A DNA stretch of 64,000 nucleotides. Source: Anaerostipes rhamnosivorans (GTDB taxonomy: Bacteria; Bacillota; Clostridia; Lachnospirales; Lachnospiraceae). The number at the start of each line of letters is the position of its first letter. The first letter of the stretch is position 1. Shown here in pieces: positions 53,004 through 60,878 of this stretch. The notes under the pieces were generated by a model. That model was given only the letters and a program-made list of their open reading frames with translations, was not told the DNA's origin and ran no database searches. Made by a program: the position numbers and the translations under genes. The stretch spans positions 1,271,001 to 1,335,000 of the forward strand of contig NZ_CP040058.1 in NCBI RefSeq assembly GCF_005280655.1, given 5' to 3'.

Positions 53004-54344
53004 ATGGCATTTGAAAGTTTATCTGAGAAACTTCAAAACGTATTTAAGAATTTAAGAAGCAAGGGACGTTTGACGGAGAATGACGTAAAAGCAGCCATGA
53101 AAGAAGTAAAAAGGGCGCTTTTGGAAGCCGATGTCAACTTTAAAGTCGTAAAGACCTTCATCAAAGCTGTCCAGGACCGAGCAGTGGGGCAGGACGTGTT
53201 AAACGGACTGAATCCGGGACAGATGGTGATTAAGATCGTAAAAGAAGAGATGGAAGCGCTGATGGGCTCCACGACCACGGAGATCCAGTTAAAGCCCGGC
53301 AACGAGATCACAGTCATCCTGATGGCAGGTCTCCAGGGTGCAGGTAAGACGACCACCACGGCCAAGCTTGCGGGCCAATACAAACAAAAGGGCAAACGCC
53401 CGCTTCTGGTAGCATGTGATGTTTACCGCCCCGCGGCGATCAAGCAGCTGCAGGTCAACGGAGAAAAACAGGGAGTGCCGGTCTTTTCCATGGGAGATAA
53501 GATGAATCCTGTGGACATCGCCAAAGCATCCATGGAACATGCAGCAAAGAACGGCAACAACATTGTCATTCTGGATACGGCAGGACGATTACATATCGAT
53601 GAAGATATGATGACAGAACTGATTGCCATCAAAAGCGCCATCGATGTATATCAGACGATTCTTGTGGTCGATGCTATGACCGGACAGGATGCAGTCAACG
53701 TGGCAAAAGATTTTAATGAAAAAGTCGGAGTTGACGGCGTTATCTTAACTAAGATGGACGGCGACACCCGGGGAGGAGCTGCTCTCTCGATCCGCTCCGT
53801 AACCGGAAAACCGATTTTATATATTGGTATGGGAGAGAAGTTGGATGACCTCCAGCAGTTTTACCCAGACCGCATGACCAGCCGGATTCTCGGCATGGGA
53901 GACGTGCTGACACTGATTGAGAAGGCGGAAGCTACCGTCGATGAGGAAAAGGCGCTGGAGATGCAGCAAAAGCTCCGTAAAGCTTCTTTTACTTTCGATG
54001 ATTTCTTAGAACAGATGGAACAGGTGAAGAAGATGGGCGGGCTTTCCGATATGCTGTCTATGATCCCTGGACTTGGGAATCAGTTAAAAGGTGCAGACCT
54101 GGACGACAGCATGATGGATAAGACAGCATCGATTATCTATTCCATGACAAAGGAAGAGCGTGCCAATCCTGAGATCATCAATCCTTCCAGAAGGAAGAGG
54201 ATCGCAGACGGAGCCGGTGTGCAGATATCAGAGGTCAATAAGCTCTGCAAGCAGTTCCAGAACCAGAAGAAGATGATGAAACAAATGTCAGGTATGTTTG
54301 GTGGCAAGGGCGGCAAAAAAGGAAGATTTAAATTACCTTTTTAA
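53004..54344 (+). CDS. ffh: Signal recognition particle protein Ffh
   Basis: A 446-residue SRP54 GTPase that targets membrane proteins co-translationally. N domain 1-90 (MAFESLSEKLQNVFKNL), G domain with GLQGAGKTTTTAKLA, DTAGRLHIDEDMM and TKMDGDTRGGAALS, then the Met-rich M domain (about 300-446), with MKQMSGMFGGKGG near the end, which binds SRP RNA and signal sequences. The ATG at 53004 is chosen because AGGAGG directly abuts the other ATG at 52998. It belongs to the ylxM-ffh-rpsP-khpA operon. Confidence 0.97.
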   Translation: MAFESLSEKLQNVFKNLRSKGRLTENDVKAAMKEVKRALLEADVNFKVVKTFIKAVQDRAVGQDVLNGLNPGQMVIKIVKEEMEALMGSTTTEIQLKPGNEITVILMAGLQGAGKTTTTAKLAGQYKQKGKRPLLVACDVYRPAAIKQLQVNGEKQGVPVFSMGDKMNPVDIAKASMEHAAKNGNNIVILDTAGRLHIDEDMMTELIAIKSAIDVYQTILVVDAMTGQDAVNVAKDFNEKVGVDGVILTKMDGDTRGGAALSIRSVTGKPILYIGMGEKLDDLQQFYPDRMTSRILGMGDVLTLIEKAEATVDEEKALEMQQKLRKASFTFDDFLEQMEQVKKMGGLSDMLSMIPGLGNQLKGADLDDSMMDKTASIIYSMTKEERANPEIINPSRRKRIADGAGVQISEVNKLCKQFQNQKKMMKQMSGMFGGKGGKKGRFKLPF

Positions 54345-54390
54345 CGCTTTGTTATAGATATTAATAATAAAATTTATGGAGGTGAAACAG

Positions 54391-54636
54391 ATGGCAGTAA
54401 AGATGAGATTAAAAAGAATGGGACAGAAAAAGTCTCCTTTTTATAGAGTGGTTGTAGCAGATTCCAGATCTCCTAGAGATGGAAAATTCATCGAAGAAAT
54501 CGGTACTTACGATCCGAACCAGGATCCAAGTGTGATCAAATTCGACGAAGACGCTGCAAAAAAATGGTTATCTCAGGGTGCACAGCCAACAGATACTGTT
54601 GCAAAGTTACTTAAAGTTGCTGGAATTGAAAAATAG
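54391..54636 (+). CDS. rpsP: 30S ribosomal protein S16
   Basis: An 81-residue S16 ([41 protein letters not shown]). The start at 54391 matches the family N-terminus and has GGAGGTG upstream, while the in-frame ATG at 54376 lies before that site. It is in the usual place between ffh and khpA. Confidence 0.98.
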   Translation: MAVKMRLKRMGQKKSPFYRVVVADSRSPRDGKFIEEIGTYDPNQDPSVIKFDEDAAKKWLSQGAQPTDTVAKLLKVAGIEK

Positions 54637-54652
54637 TTAGGAGGCAAAACGC

Positions 54653-54880
54653 ATGAAACATTTGTTAGAAGTGATTGCAAAAGCCCTCGTAGATCAACCG
54701 GACGAAGTAACAGTAATCGAGCGTGAGACTGAAGATGCTTTAATCTTGGAATTACATGTTGCCCCAGGAGATATGGGAAAGGTCATTGGCAAACAGGGAA
54801 GGATTGCAAAAGCGATTCGGACTGTGGTCAAGGCTTCCGTTGATAAAGGCGACAAAAAGATTGTTGTAGATATACAATAA
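54653..54880 (+). CDS. khpA: KH-domain RNA-binding protein KhpA
   Basis: A 75-residue single KH-domain protein (YlqC type). GKVIGKQGRIAKAIRTVVK contains the G-x-x-G loop that contacts RNA. In other Firmicutes KhpA pairs with KhpB and affects cell size and translation. It is followed by a strong terminator, where rimM and trmD would normally come next. Confidence 0.95.
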   Translation: MKHLLEVIAKALVDQPDEVTVIERETEDALILELHVAPGDMGKVIGKQGRIAKAIRTVVKASVDKGDKKIVVDIQ

Positions 54881-54887
54881 AGGTTAA

Positions 54888-54931
54888 AATCCTGTAATCA
54901 AGGTGTTATACTGAGATTACAGGATTTTTTT
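54888..54931 (+). terminator. Intrinsic terminator after khpA
   Basis: AATCCTGTAATC (54888-54899) pairs perfectly with GATTACAGGATT (54915-54926), followed by TTTTT. A degraded hairpin-1 relative of repeat B follows at 54931-54965. Confidence 0.92.
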
Positions 54932-54988
54932 ATTCCATATGAAAGGTATCCCTGTGGATAAATATATGATGACAAAAGGAGAAAGACT

Positions 54989-55744
54989 ATGATTCAGTTG
55001 GTATCATGGAATGTAAACGGGCTCAGAGCCTGTGTTAAAAAAGGGTTTTTAGATGTGATGGAGCAGCTGGATGCAGATATTTTCTGTATTCAGGAGACAA
55101 AGCTCCAGGAGGGACAGATTGATCTGGAGCTTGACGACTATTATCAATATTGGAACTATGCTGAGAAAAAGGGTTACTCCGGAACAGCGGTCTTTACAAA
55201 GATAAAGCCTATGTCTGTGAGAAACGGTATCGGAGTGGATGAATTTGACCATGAGGGACGAGTCATTACATTGGAGTTTGAAGATTATTTCCTGGTGACC
55301 TGCTATACTCCGAATTCCCAGAGTGAGCTTGCAAGGCTGTCCTACCGCATGGACTGGGAAGACAACTTCAGGGAGTATCTGCTGAAACTGGAGGAGGAGA
55401 AACCGGTGGTGCTCTGCGGTGACCTGAATGTGGCGCATACAGAGATTGATTTAAAGAATCCAAAAACAAACCGGAAGAACGCGGGCTTTACGGATGAGGA
55501 GAGAGAGAAGTTCACCAAGCTTTTGGAGAGCGGATTTATTGATACGTTCCGGTATTTCTATCCGGATATCACGGAGGCTTACAGCTGGTGGTCATACCGT
55601 TTCAAAGCAAGAGAAAAGAATGCGGGATGGCGAATTGATTATTTTTGTGTATCCGAGGAGCTTGAGGAGCGACTGGCTGAGGCAGTGATCCACACAGATA
55701 TTTTTGGCTCCGACCATTGTCCTGTGGGGCTGTTTTTGGAATAA
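54989..55744 (+). CDS. exoA: Exodeoxyribonuclease III (AP endonuclease)
   Basis: A 251-residue ExoIII/APE-type DNA repair nuclease. [79 protein letters not shown] and DHCPVGL supply the metal-binding Glu, the catalytic Asp/Asn pair and the final His of the EEP fold. Length is normal. The next gene, 18 bases downstream, is another EEP-fold protein that is membrane-anchored. Confidence 0.97.
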   Translation: MIQLVSWNVNGLRACVKKGFLDVMEQLDADIFCIQETKLQEGQIDLELDDYYQYWNYAEKKGYSGTAVFTKIKPMSVRNGIGVDEFDHEGRVITLEFEDYFLVTCYTPNSQSELARLSYRMDWEDNFREYLLKLEEEKPVVLCGDLNVAHTEIDLKNPKTNRKNAGFTDEEREKFTKLLESGFIDTFRYFYPDITEAYSWWSYRFKAREKNAGWRIDYFCVSEELEERLAEAVIHTDIFGSDHCPVGLFLE

Positions 55745-55762
55745 GAGAAAGGACTGAGGCGA

Positions 55763-56812
55763 ATGATGACGCTAAAAAAAGCGGCGAAGGCAGCGGCAGT
55801 GGTGATCACCCTTCTTGTTTTTGTGTTTTTAGGGCTGCTGATCTTTGTCACAGTAAAGGAGTATCGGCCCCAAAAGAAAGAGACCGTAAAAAAGTCCCAT
55901 GGAAACAAGACGATTACCAGAGAAGAGCCTTTTACGCTGTTAAGCCTTAATACCGGCTATGCCGGCCTTGGAAGAGACGAAGATTTTTTCATGGACGGAG
56001 GCACAAAGGTACGGCCGGACAGCAAAGAACAGGTGGAAGAAAATATGGCCGGGATTGCCGGTATGCTCAAAGAAAATAAGGCAGATGCCTATTTTCTACA
56101 GGAGGTAGATCTGAATTCTAAAAGATCCTATTCCACCAACCAGAAGACCTACTATGAGAATGCATTGGGGCTGGGCGGGATGTTTGCCTATAATTTTAAA
56201 GTGGCATATGCCCCATATCCATGGCCTCCTATCGGTCATGTGGAAAGCGGTCTCACTACGCTGACAAACAGTAAAGTAAACAGAGCGGAGAGAATTGCCC
56301 TGCCGGAATCTTTTTCATGGCCGCTGAAAACGTGCAACCTGAAGCGATGCCTTTTGAAGACCAGGCTGCCCATCGAAGGGTCAAAAGCTGAGCTTGTACT
56401 GATCAACCTGCATCTGGAAGCCTATGATTCCGGAGAAGGAAAAGAGGCACAGAGCAAAATGCTCCTGAAAGTGTTGGAGGAAGAATATAAAAAGGGAAAC
56501 TATGTGATTGCGGGTGGAGACTTTAACCAGACCTTTGAGGGGATCACAAAGTATCCGATCCGCAATAAAAAGGACTGGGTCCCGGGTGCTATCGGAAATG
56601 AGATCCTTCCGGAAGGTTTTCGTTTTGCGGTGGACGATACATATCCCACCTGCAGGCTTTTAAACAAACCTTATGAAAAAGATTCACAGGTTTATGTAAT
56701 AGACGGATTTATCGTTTCGCCGAATGTAAAAGTGGAACAGGTGAATGTCATAAACTATCATTTTCAATATACAGACCATCAGCCGGTCCGGTTAAAGGTG
56801 CGGCTGCAATAA
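55763..56812 (+). CDS. Membrane-anchored endonuclease/exonuclease/phosphatase family protein
   Basis: A 349-residue protein with an N-terminal membrane segment (AAVVITLLVFVFLGLLIFVTV, about 11-32 in parts) followed by an EEP catalytic domain. Active-site motifs are LLSLNTGY, YFLQEVDLNSKRS, LINLHLEAYD, GGDFNQTF and the terminal TDHQPV. The catalytic domain is predicted outside the membrane, so it may act on lipids, phosphates or extracellular nucleic acid; no substrate can be named. ATG codons at 55763 and 55766 are both possible. It is probably cotranscribed with exoA. Confidence 0.85.
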   Translation: MMTLKKAAKAAAVVITLLVFVFLGLLIFVTVKEYRPQKKETVKKSHGNKTITREEPFTLLSLNTGYAGLGRDEDFFMDGGTKVRPDSKEQVEENMAGIAGMLKENKADAYFLQEVDLNSKRSYSTNQKTYYENALGLGGMFAYNFKVAYAPYPWPPIGHVESGLTTLTNSKVNRAERIALPESFSWPLKTCNLKRCLLKTRLPIEGSKAELVLINLHLEAYDSGEGKEAQSKMLLKVLEEEYKKGNYVIAGGDFNQTFEGITKYPIRNKKDWVPGAIGNEILPEGFRFAVDDTYPTCRLLNKPYEKDSQVYVIDGFIVSPNVKVEQVNVINYHFQYTDHQPVRLKVRLQ

Positions 56813-56815
56813 ATC

Positions 56816-56860
56816 AAAGAGGAGGCTCCCTGTAATATGTACAGGAGAGCCTCCTCTTTA
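56816..56860. terminator. Bidirectional intrinsic terminator
   Basis: AAAGAGGAGGCTC and GAGCCTCCTCTTT form a long stem with an inner CCTGTA/TACAGG pairing. It lies between convergent genes and overlaps the last codons of the minus-strand hypothetical gene. Confidence 0.88.
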
Positions 56861-57331
56861 ATCGGCCTCTTCCAAATTGATCTTTTCTGAAGCTTGATAA
56901 AGCTTAATGATATCTGTTAATGATTCTTCCATTTTTTCCTGGATGCCTACAAGTTTATCTGGTTCCACATTGTAATTCAAAAACAGTTTTTCAATATTTT
57001 CTGTCACATGGTGTCCCAAGTGCGAGATGATCAGGAAGGTATCAAAGTTTTTGCTGTTCTTGGCATTTACAAAACGCTTTAAGTCACTTTTGATAAACTC
57101 AAGAATTTCACGGTCGCTGGCAAACTTTCCGTGGATCATAGCATAAGGCTGCACCCGTTGCAGAAAGTATTTGTTGTGCCTGGTGATGTTAAAGACATAG
57201 GATACGATCAGTCCGTCCCCTAAGTCAAATTCAGCGATATGCATGATGCTGTTATATTCTTTGATGGATGTGGCGCCCAGCTGGCGCAGGTTGATATTAA
57301 TAAAATCGCCGGTTACTGTGTTTTCATTCAT
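56858..57331 (-). CDS. Hypothetical protein, 157 residues
   Basis: I do not recognise the family. The protein is soluble with no signal or membrane segment, starting MNENTVTGDFININLRQLGA. It looks mixed alpha/beta to about residue 110 and helical at the acidic C-terminus (QASEKINLEEAD). The start at 57331 has AAGGAGG on the minus strand. It is transcribed alone, towards the membrane-anchored EEP gene. Downstream it shares a bidirectional terminator. The 281-base gap on its upstream side holds repeat A3 and AT-rich sequence with a possible hairpin. Confidence 0.7.
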   Translation of the reverse strand: MNENTVTGDFININLRQLGATSIKEYNSIMHIAEFDLGDGLIVSYVFNITRHNKYFLQRVQPYAMIHGKFASDREILEFIKSDLKRFVNAKNSKNFDTFLIISHLGHHVTENIEKLFLNYNVEPDKLVGIQEKMEESLTDIIKLYQASEKINLEEAD

Positions 57332-57495
57332 AAAAATCCTCCTTATAAAGTACATATGCTGGTAATGTTATACCCAAAAGAGCACCTCCGTAAAGTGGCC
57401 CCTTTTGACTTATATTATTTGACTTTTTTGTGTTCTCTAAGTGTTACATATTCGTTCAAGCTTACTGGTAACTCATTAGTAAATAGATGTAATAT

Positions 57496-57615
57496 CTTTC
57501 GAAAAGTGGCTCCTTTTTTGACAGAAGCCCATTTCCAGCAGATATTACGTCCATTTTCTACATGATTGGAGTGAGGCATTCTAAGAGCCGAACGGAAATC
57601 ATGTGGAAAATGTCA
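57496..57615 (-). repeat. Intergenic repeat family A, copy 3 (5' part)
   Basis: On the minus strand, 120 bases matching 1681-1799 with about four differences. It begins exactly at the stop codon of the ArsB/NhaD gene: the TGA at 57615-57613 is the first three bases of the repeat. Hairpin 1 is intact. Hairpin 2 of copies 1 and 2 is not recognisable; instead another imperfect inverted repeat (TTACTAATGAGTTACCAGTAA on the minus strand) follows near 57460-57485. Confidence 0.85.
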
Positions 57616-58881
57616 CGCAAATTTAATCAGTAAAAAGGCAGAGCAAACGACGATGGAAACCAGCATCATTGGAAATCCCACTTTAAAATATTTTCCGAAG
57701 GAGATGGGATATCCGGCATTCTTGCTGATGCCCGCCAATACCACGTTGGCGGAGGCACCGATCAGGGTGCCGTTTCCACCGAGGCATGCGCCCATGGAAA
57801 GTGCCCACCAAAGAGGCTCTGCTTGGATCCCGCTGGCCTGCATTGTCAGAATCATCGGAATCAGGGTCGCAACAAACGGAATATTGTTCAAGAATGAAGA
57901 AATCAATGCGGACACCCATAAAATGAGCATCATAGTAAAAATCATATTTCCGCCGGTCAGGTTCATCAGGCCATGAGCCAGGATCTTGATGATTCCTACT
58001 TTATCCAAAGCACCTACTACAATAAACAATCCAACAAAAAACAGGATCGTGGACCATTCTACATTTATTATAACATCTTCCGGGTCTTCTTTTCCAAGAA
58101 ACATCATAAGACATGCGGCAGTGAGGGCAATGGTCGCAGATGTCACATGCAGCTGTGAGTGGAAGATGAAAGCGACGGCCACAAGGATCAGAACGATAAT
58201 ACTCTCTACCATCAGACGTTTATCCTTGATGGATTTATGTTCGTCCAGCTGCATGACCTTCTGTATGTTCTTTTCATCCACTGTCAGGCTTTTTCTGTAG
58301 ATAAACCGATAGCAGATAATAGAGACGATCATAACCAGAACAACAGCAGCCCCGGTATTCTGGATAAAGTCCATAAAACTTAAATTAGCCGCTGTACCGA
58401 TCATAATATTGGGCGGGTCACCGATCAGTGTGGCAGTACCTCCGGCATTGGACGCCATGATCTGTGTCAGCATGTATGGCACCGGATCGACCTCCAATAT
58501 ATTTGTGATAGCCAAGGTCATAGGCCCTACGAGAAGAATCGTCGTGACATTGTCAAGAAGTCCGGACAAAACCGCGGTAATGATAATAAAGACAACCATG
58601 ATCGGCCATGGGCGTCCTTTTGCCAGCTTGGCGGATTTGATCGCTATGTATTCAAAAATACCGGATGTCTTGATCACAGAGACCATGAGCATCATACCCA
58701 CTAAGATTCCGATAGTCTCCGCGTCGATAAAGCCCACGCAGTCTTCTATTGAAAGAATATGGGTCAGGACAAGGAGGATGGCTCCAGAAACAGCAGCAAG
58801 GGTGTTATTGACCTTGTTCGTAATAATGGCCGCCATCGTAATAAGAAAAATAACAATTGCAAGAATTTGATCTGCAGACAT
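57613..58881 (-). CDS. ArsB/NhaD family transporter (paralogue 1)
   Basis: A 422-residue membrane protein of the ion transporter superfamily with about 11-12 hydrophobic segments. LIGDPPNIMIGTAANLSF and the second-half GGNGTLIGASANVVLAGIS are the paired re-entrant motifs of the ArsB/NhaD group, which includes Na+/H+ antiporters, arsenite pumps and dicarboxylate carriers. The substrate is not evident; no arsenic genes are nearby. It lies 47 bases after a close paralogue and is probably cotranscribed. Its stop codon is supplied by repeat A3. Confidence 0.88.
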   Translation of the reverse strand: MSADQILAIVIFLITMAAIITNKVNNTLAAVSGAILLVLTHILSIEDCVGFIDAETIGILVGMMLMVSVIKTSGIFEYIAIKSAKLAKGRPWPIMVVFIIITAVLSGLLDNVTTILLVGPMTLAITNILEVDPVPYMLTQIMASNAGGTATLIGDPPNIMIGTAANLSFMDFIQNTGAAVVLVMIVSIICYRFIYRKSLTVDEKNIQKVMQLDEHKSIKDKRLMVESIIVLILVAVAFIFHSQLHVTSATIALTAACLMMFLGKEDPEDVIINVEWSTILFFVGLFIVVGALDKVGIIKILAHGLMNLTGGNMIFTMMLILWVSALISSFLNNIPFVATLIPMILTMQASGIQAEPLWWALSMGACLGGNGTLIGASANVVLAGISKNAGYPISFGKYFKVGFPMMLVSIVVCSAFLLIKFA

Positions 58882-58928
58882 AAAACCCTCCTTAATATAA
58901 AAATCTTTTTAATATGTTACGAGTAAAC

Positions 58929-60197
58929 TTATGCAAACCTGATCAACAGGAAAATAGAGCATATCAATACGGATAAGATCATCATAGGAAATCCAACCTT
59001 AAAGTATTTGCCGAAAGAGATTGGGTATCCCGCATTTTTGCTGATGCCGGATAGAACAACGTTGGCAGAGGCACCTACCAGAGTACCGTTTCCGCCAAGA
59101 CACGCTCCAAGAGAGAGTGCCCACCAAAGAGGTGTCACATCCACACCGTGGGACTGGATCGTTATGATCATCGGGATCAGAGTAGCCACAAACGGGATAT
59201 TGTCCAGGAAGGATGAAACCACTGCGGAGATCCAGAGGATCAGGATCATTGTCATGGTCATATTTCCCCCGGTCACAGAGAGCAGTCCATTGGCCAGTAC
59301 TGTGATGACTCCGACTTTCTCCAGGCCGCCTACTACAATAAACAGTCCTACAAAGAAAAGGATCGTCGGCCATTCCACACTTAAAATAATATCTTCAGGA
59401 TCCTGTCCGCCGATGATCAGCATCAGGCAGGCGGCAGCCAGGGCGATGGTTGCGGACTGCATTTTGAGCTGGTCATGAAAAATGAAACACAGCGCCACGA
59501 TCACCAGGATGATCACGCTCTGGATCAGCAGCTTTTTACTTTTGATGGCCTTGGATTCATCCAGCTTCATAACTTCCTTAATATTTTTGTCTTCTACAGT
59601 CAGGCTGTTTCCATATATAAAGCGGAAACAGATCAGAGCTGCAATAATGACAAAGACAACAGCGAATCCTGTATTCAGGATAAAGTCGACAAAGCTGAGA
59701 TTTGCCGCGCTGCCAATCATGATATTCGGAGGGTCACCAATCAGGGTGGCAGTACCGCCGATGTTGGATGCCATGATCTGTGTGATGATGTACGGAACAG
59801 GATTGACACCTAAAATGTTTGTGATGGCCAAAGTCATAGGGCCAACCAGCAGTACGGTAGTTACGTTATCCAAAAGTCCGGATAAAATGGCAGTGATAAA
59901 AATAAAAGTGACCATGATTGGCCACGGGCGTCCTTTGGCCAGTTTTGCGGCCTTAATTGCAATATATTCAAAGATACCTGAATTCTTGACAATCGCTACT
60001 AAAAGCATCATTCCTACCAGAATGCCGATGGTTTCAATGTCGACGGCTTCTACACATTCATCGATGGTTAGAATATGCGCCAAAATTAAAAGGACCGCAC
60101 CTGTGATTGCGGCTACGGTGTTGTGAATTTTGTCTGAAATGATCGCAGTCATGGTGATTAAGAAAATAACAACTGCGATAATCTGTTGTGGTGACAT
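58929..60197 (-). CDS. ArsB/NhaD family transporter (paralogue 2)
   Basis: A 422-residue membrane protein of the same length as the downstream gene, roughly three-quarters identical to it by eye. It shares LIGDPPNIMIGSAANLSF and GGNGTLVGASANVVLSGIS. Differences are spread evenly, so the duplication is not very recent. TAGGGGGAAAT precedes the start on the minus strand. The 231-base gap between it and the divergent surface-protein gene is AT-rich and contains a TACAAT-like -10 on the minus strand; no other gene is seen there. Confidence 0.88.
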   Translation of the reverse strand: MSPQQIIAVVIFLITMTAIISDKIHNTVAAITGAVLLILAHILTIDECVEAVDIETIGILVGMMLLVAIVKNSGIFEYIAIKAAKLAKGRPWPIMVTFIFITAILSGLLDNVTTVLLVGPMTLAITNILGVNPVPYIITQIMASNIGGTATLIGDPPNIMIGSAANLSFVDFILNTGFAVVFVIIAALICFRFIYGNSLTVEDKNIKEVMKLDESKAIKSKKLLIQSVIILVIVALCFIFHDQLKMQSATIALAAACLMLIIGGQDPEDIILSVEWPTILFFVGLFIVVGGLEKVGVITVLANGLLSVTGGNMTMTMILILWISAVVSSFLDNIPFVATLIPMIITIQSHGVDVTPLWWALSLGACLGGNGTLVGASANVVLSGISKNAGYPISFGKYFKVGFPMMILSVLICSIFLLIRFA

Positions 60198-60428
60198 GAT
60201 ATTTCCCCCTAATCATTAAAATTTATTCATATTGTATCATTTACAATCAAGATTTTCACAGTTTCTTGGTATGTTTTTTATTCAGAACAAAGCTGCCTGT
60301 CTATATTTAACCAATAGGAATAAGATATTTCACATGTTTTATTCTAACTTTTATTCAAATGTCCTTCTCTTATAACGATTTATTTTATGGAATAACAATA
60401 CGAGATAAAATTTAGGAGGGAATTTATC

Positions 60429-60878
60429 ATGAAAAAGAAGTGGAAACGTCTTGCTGTCTTTTTGGCATTGGTGGTAATCGGTACGGGCAACCATGTTTTA
60501 TTTGCCTTGGATCAAAAGGAAACTAAAGATAGTTCAGAAAATGGAGTCAGCACAGAAGCAGTGGCGGCAGATGCCGTTACTGGGACAGAGAAACATCAAG
60601 AAGGCCTGGTTAATGAGAGGACGACAGAAAACATGGCAGCTTCTGTTTCCGAAAAAATAGAGGGCAAAGCGAGACTTCCAGAAATTGGGGGGGGGGGGGC
60701 GAGCAAAAAGACAGAAGCGAGCCTTAAAAAATACAGACAACCGAAAAGTCCAAAAGAAGAATATAGGAACAAAAACAAATACGGGACAGACTCTGCTGGA
60801 TGTAAGCCAGGGAGATATTACAATAACACTTCATGGAGCCGTGGTGACAGCATCCGGAGGATCAGAAATTCTCAATGA
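60429..60878 (+). CDS. N-terminal part of a surface protein, frame broken at poly-G
   Basis: As written the sequence encodes a 149-residue product: a signal peptide (KKKWKRLAVFLALVVIGTG, about 2-28) and a polar region, then the G13 run at 60687-60699, after which translation leaves the frame of the main protein and stops at 60878. If one G were lost (12) or two gained (15), the reading frame would join the long frame that ends at 63498, giving a protein of about 1,020 residues. AGGAGGG precedes the start. This is either a phase-variable gene in the off state or a homopolymer sequencing error. Confidence 0.75.
   Translation: MKKKWKRLAVFLALVVIGTGNHVLFALDQKETKDSSENGVSTEAVAADAVTGTEKHQEGLVNERTTENMAASVSEKIEGKARLPEIGGGGASKKTEASLKKYRQPKSPKEEYRNKNKYGTDSAGCKPGRYYNNTSWSRGDSIRRIRNSQ

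Noticed and set aside
57356..57495. Possible small gene upstream of repeat A3 (57239-57565 plus strand).
   Set aside because: The frame runs through the antisense of the hypothetical gene and into the repeat, with no ribosome binding site or family signature.
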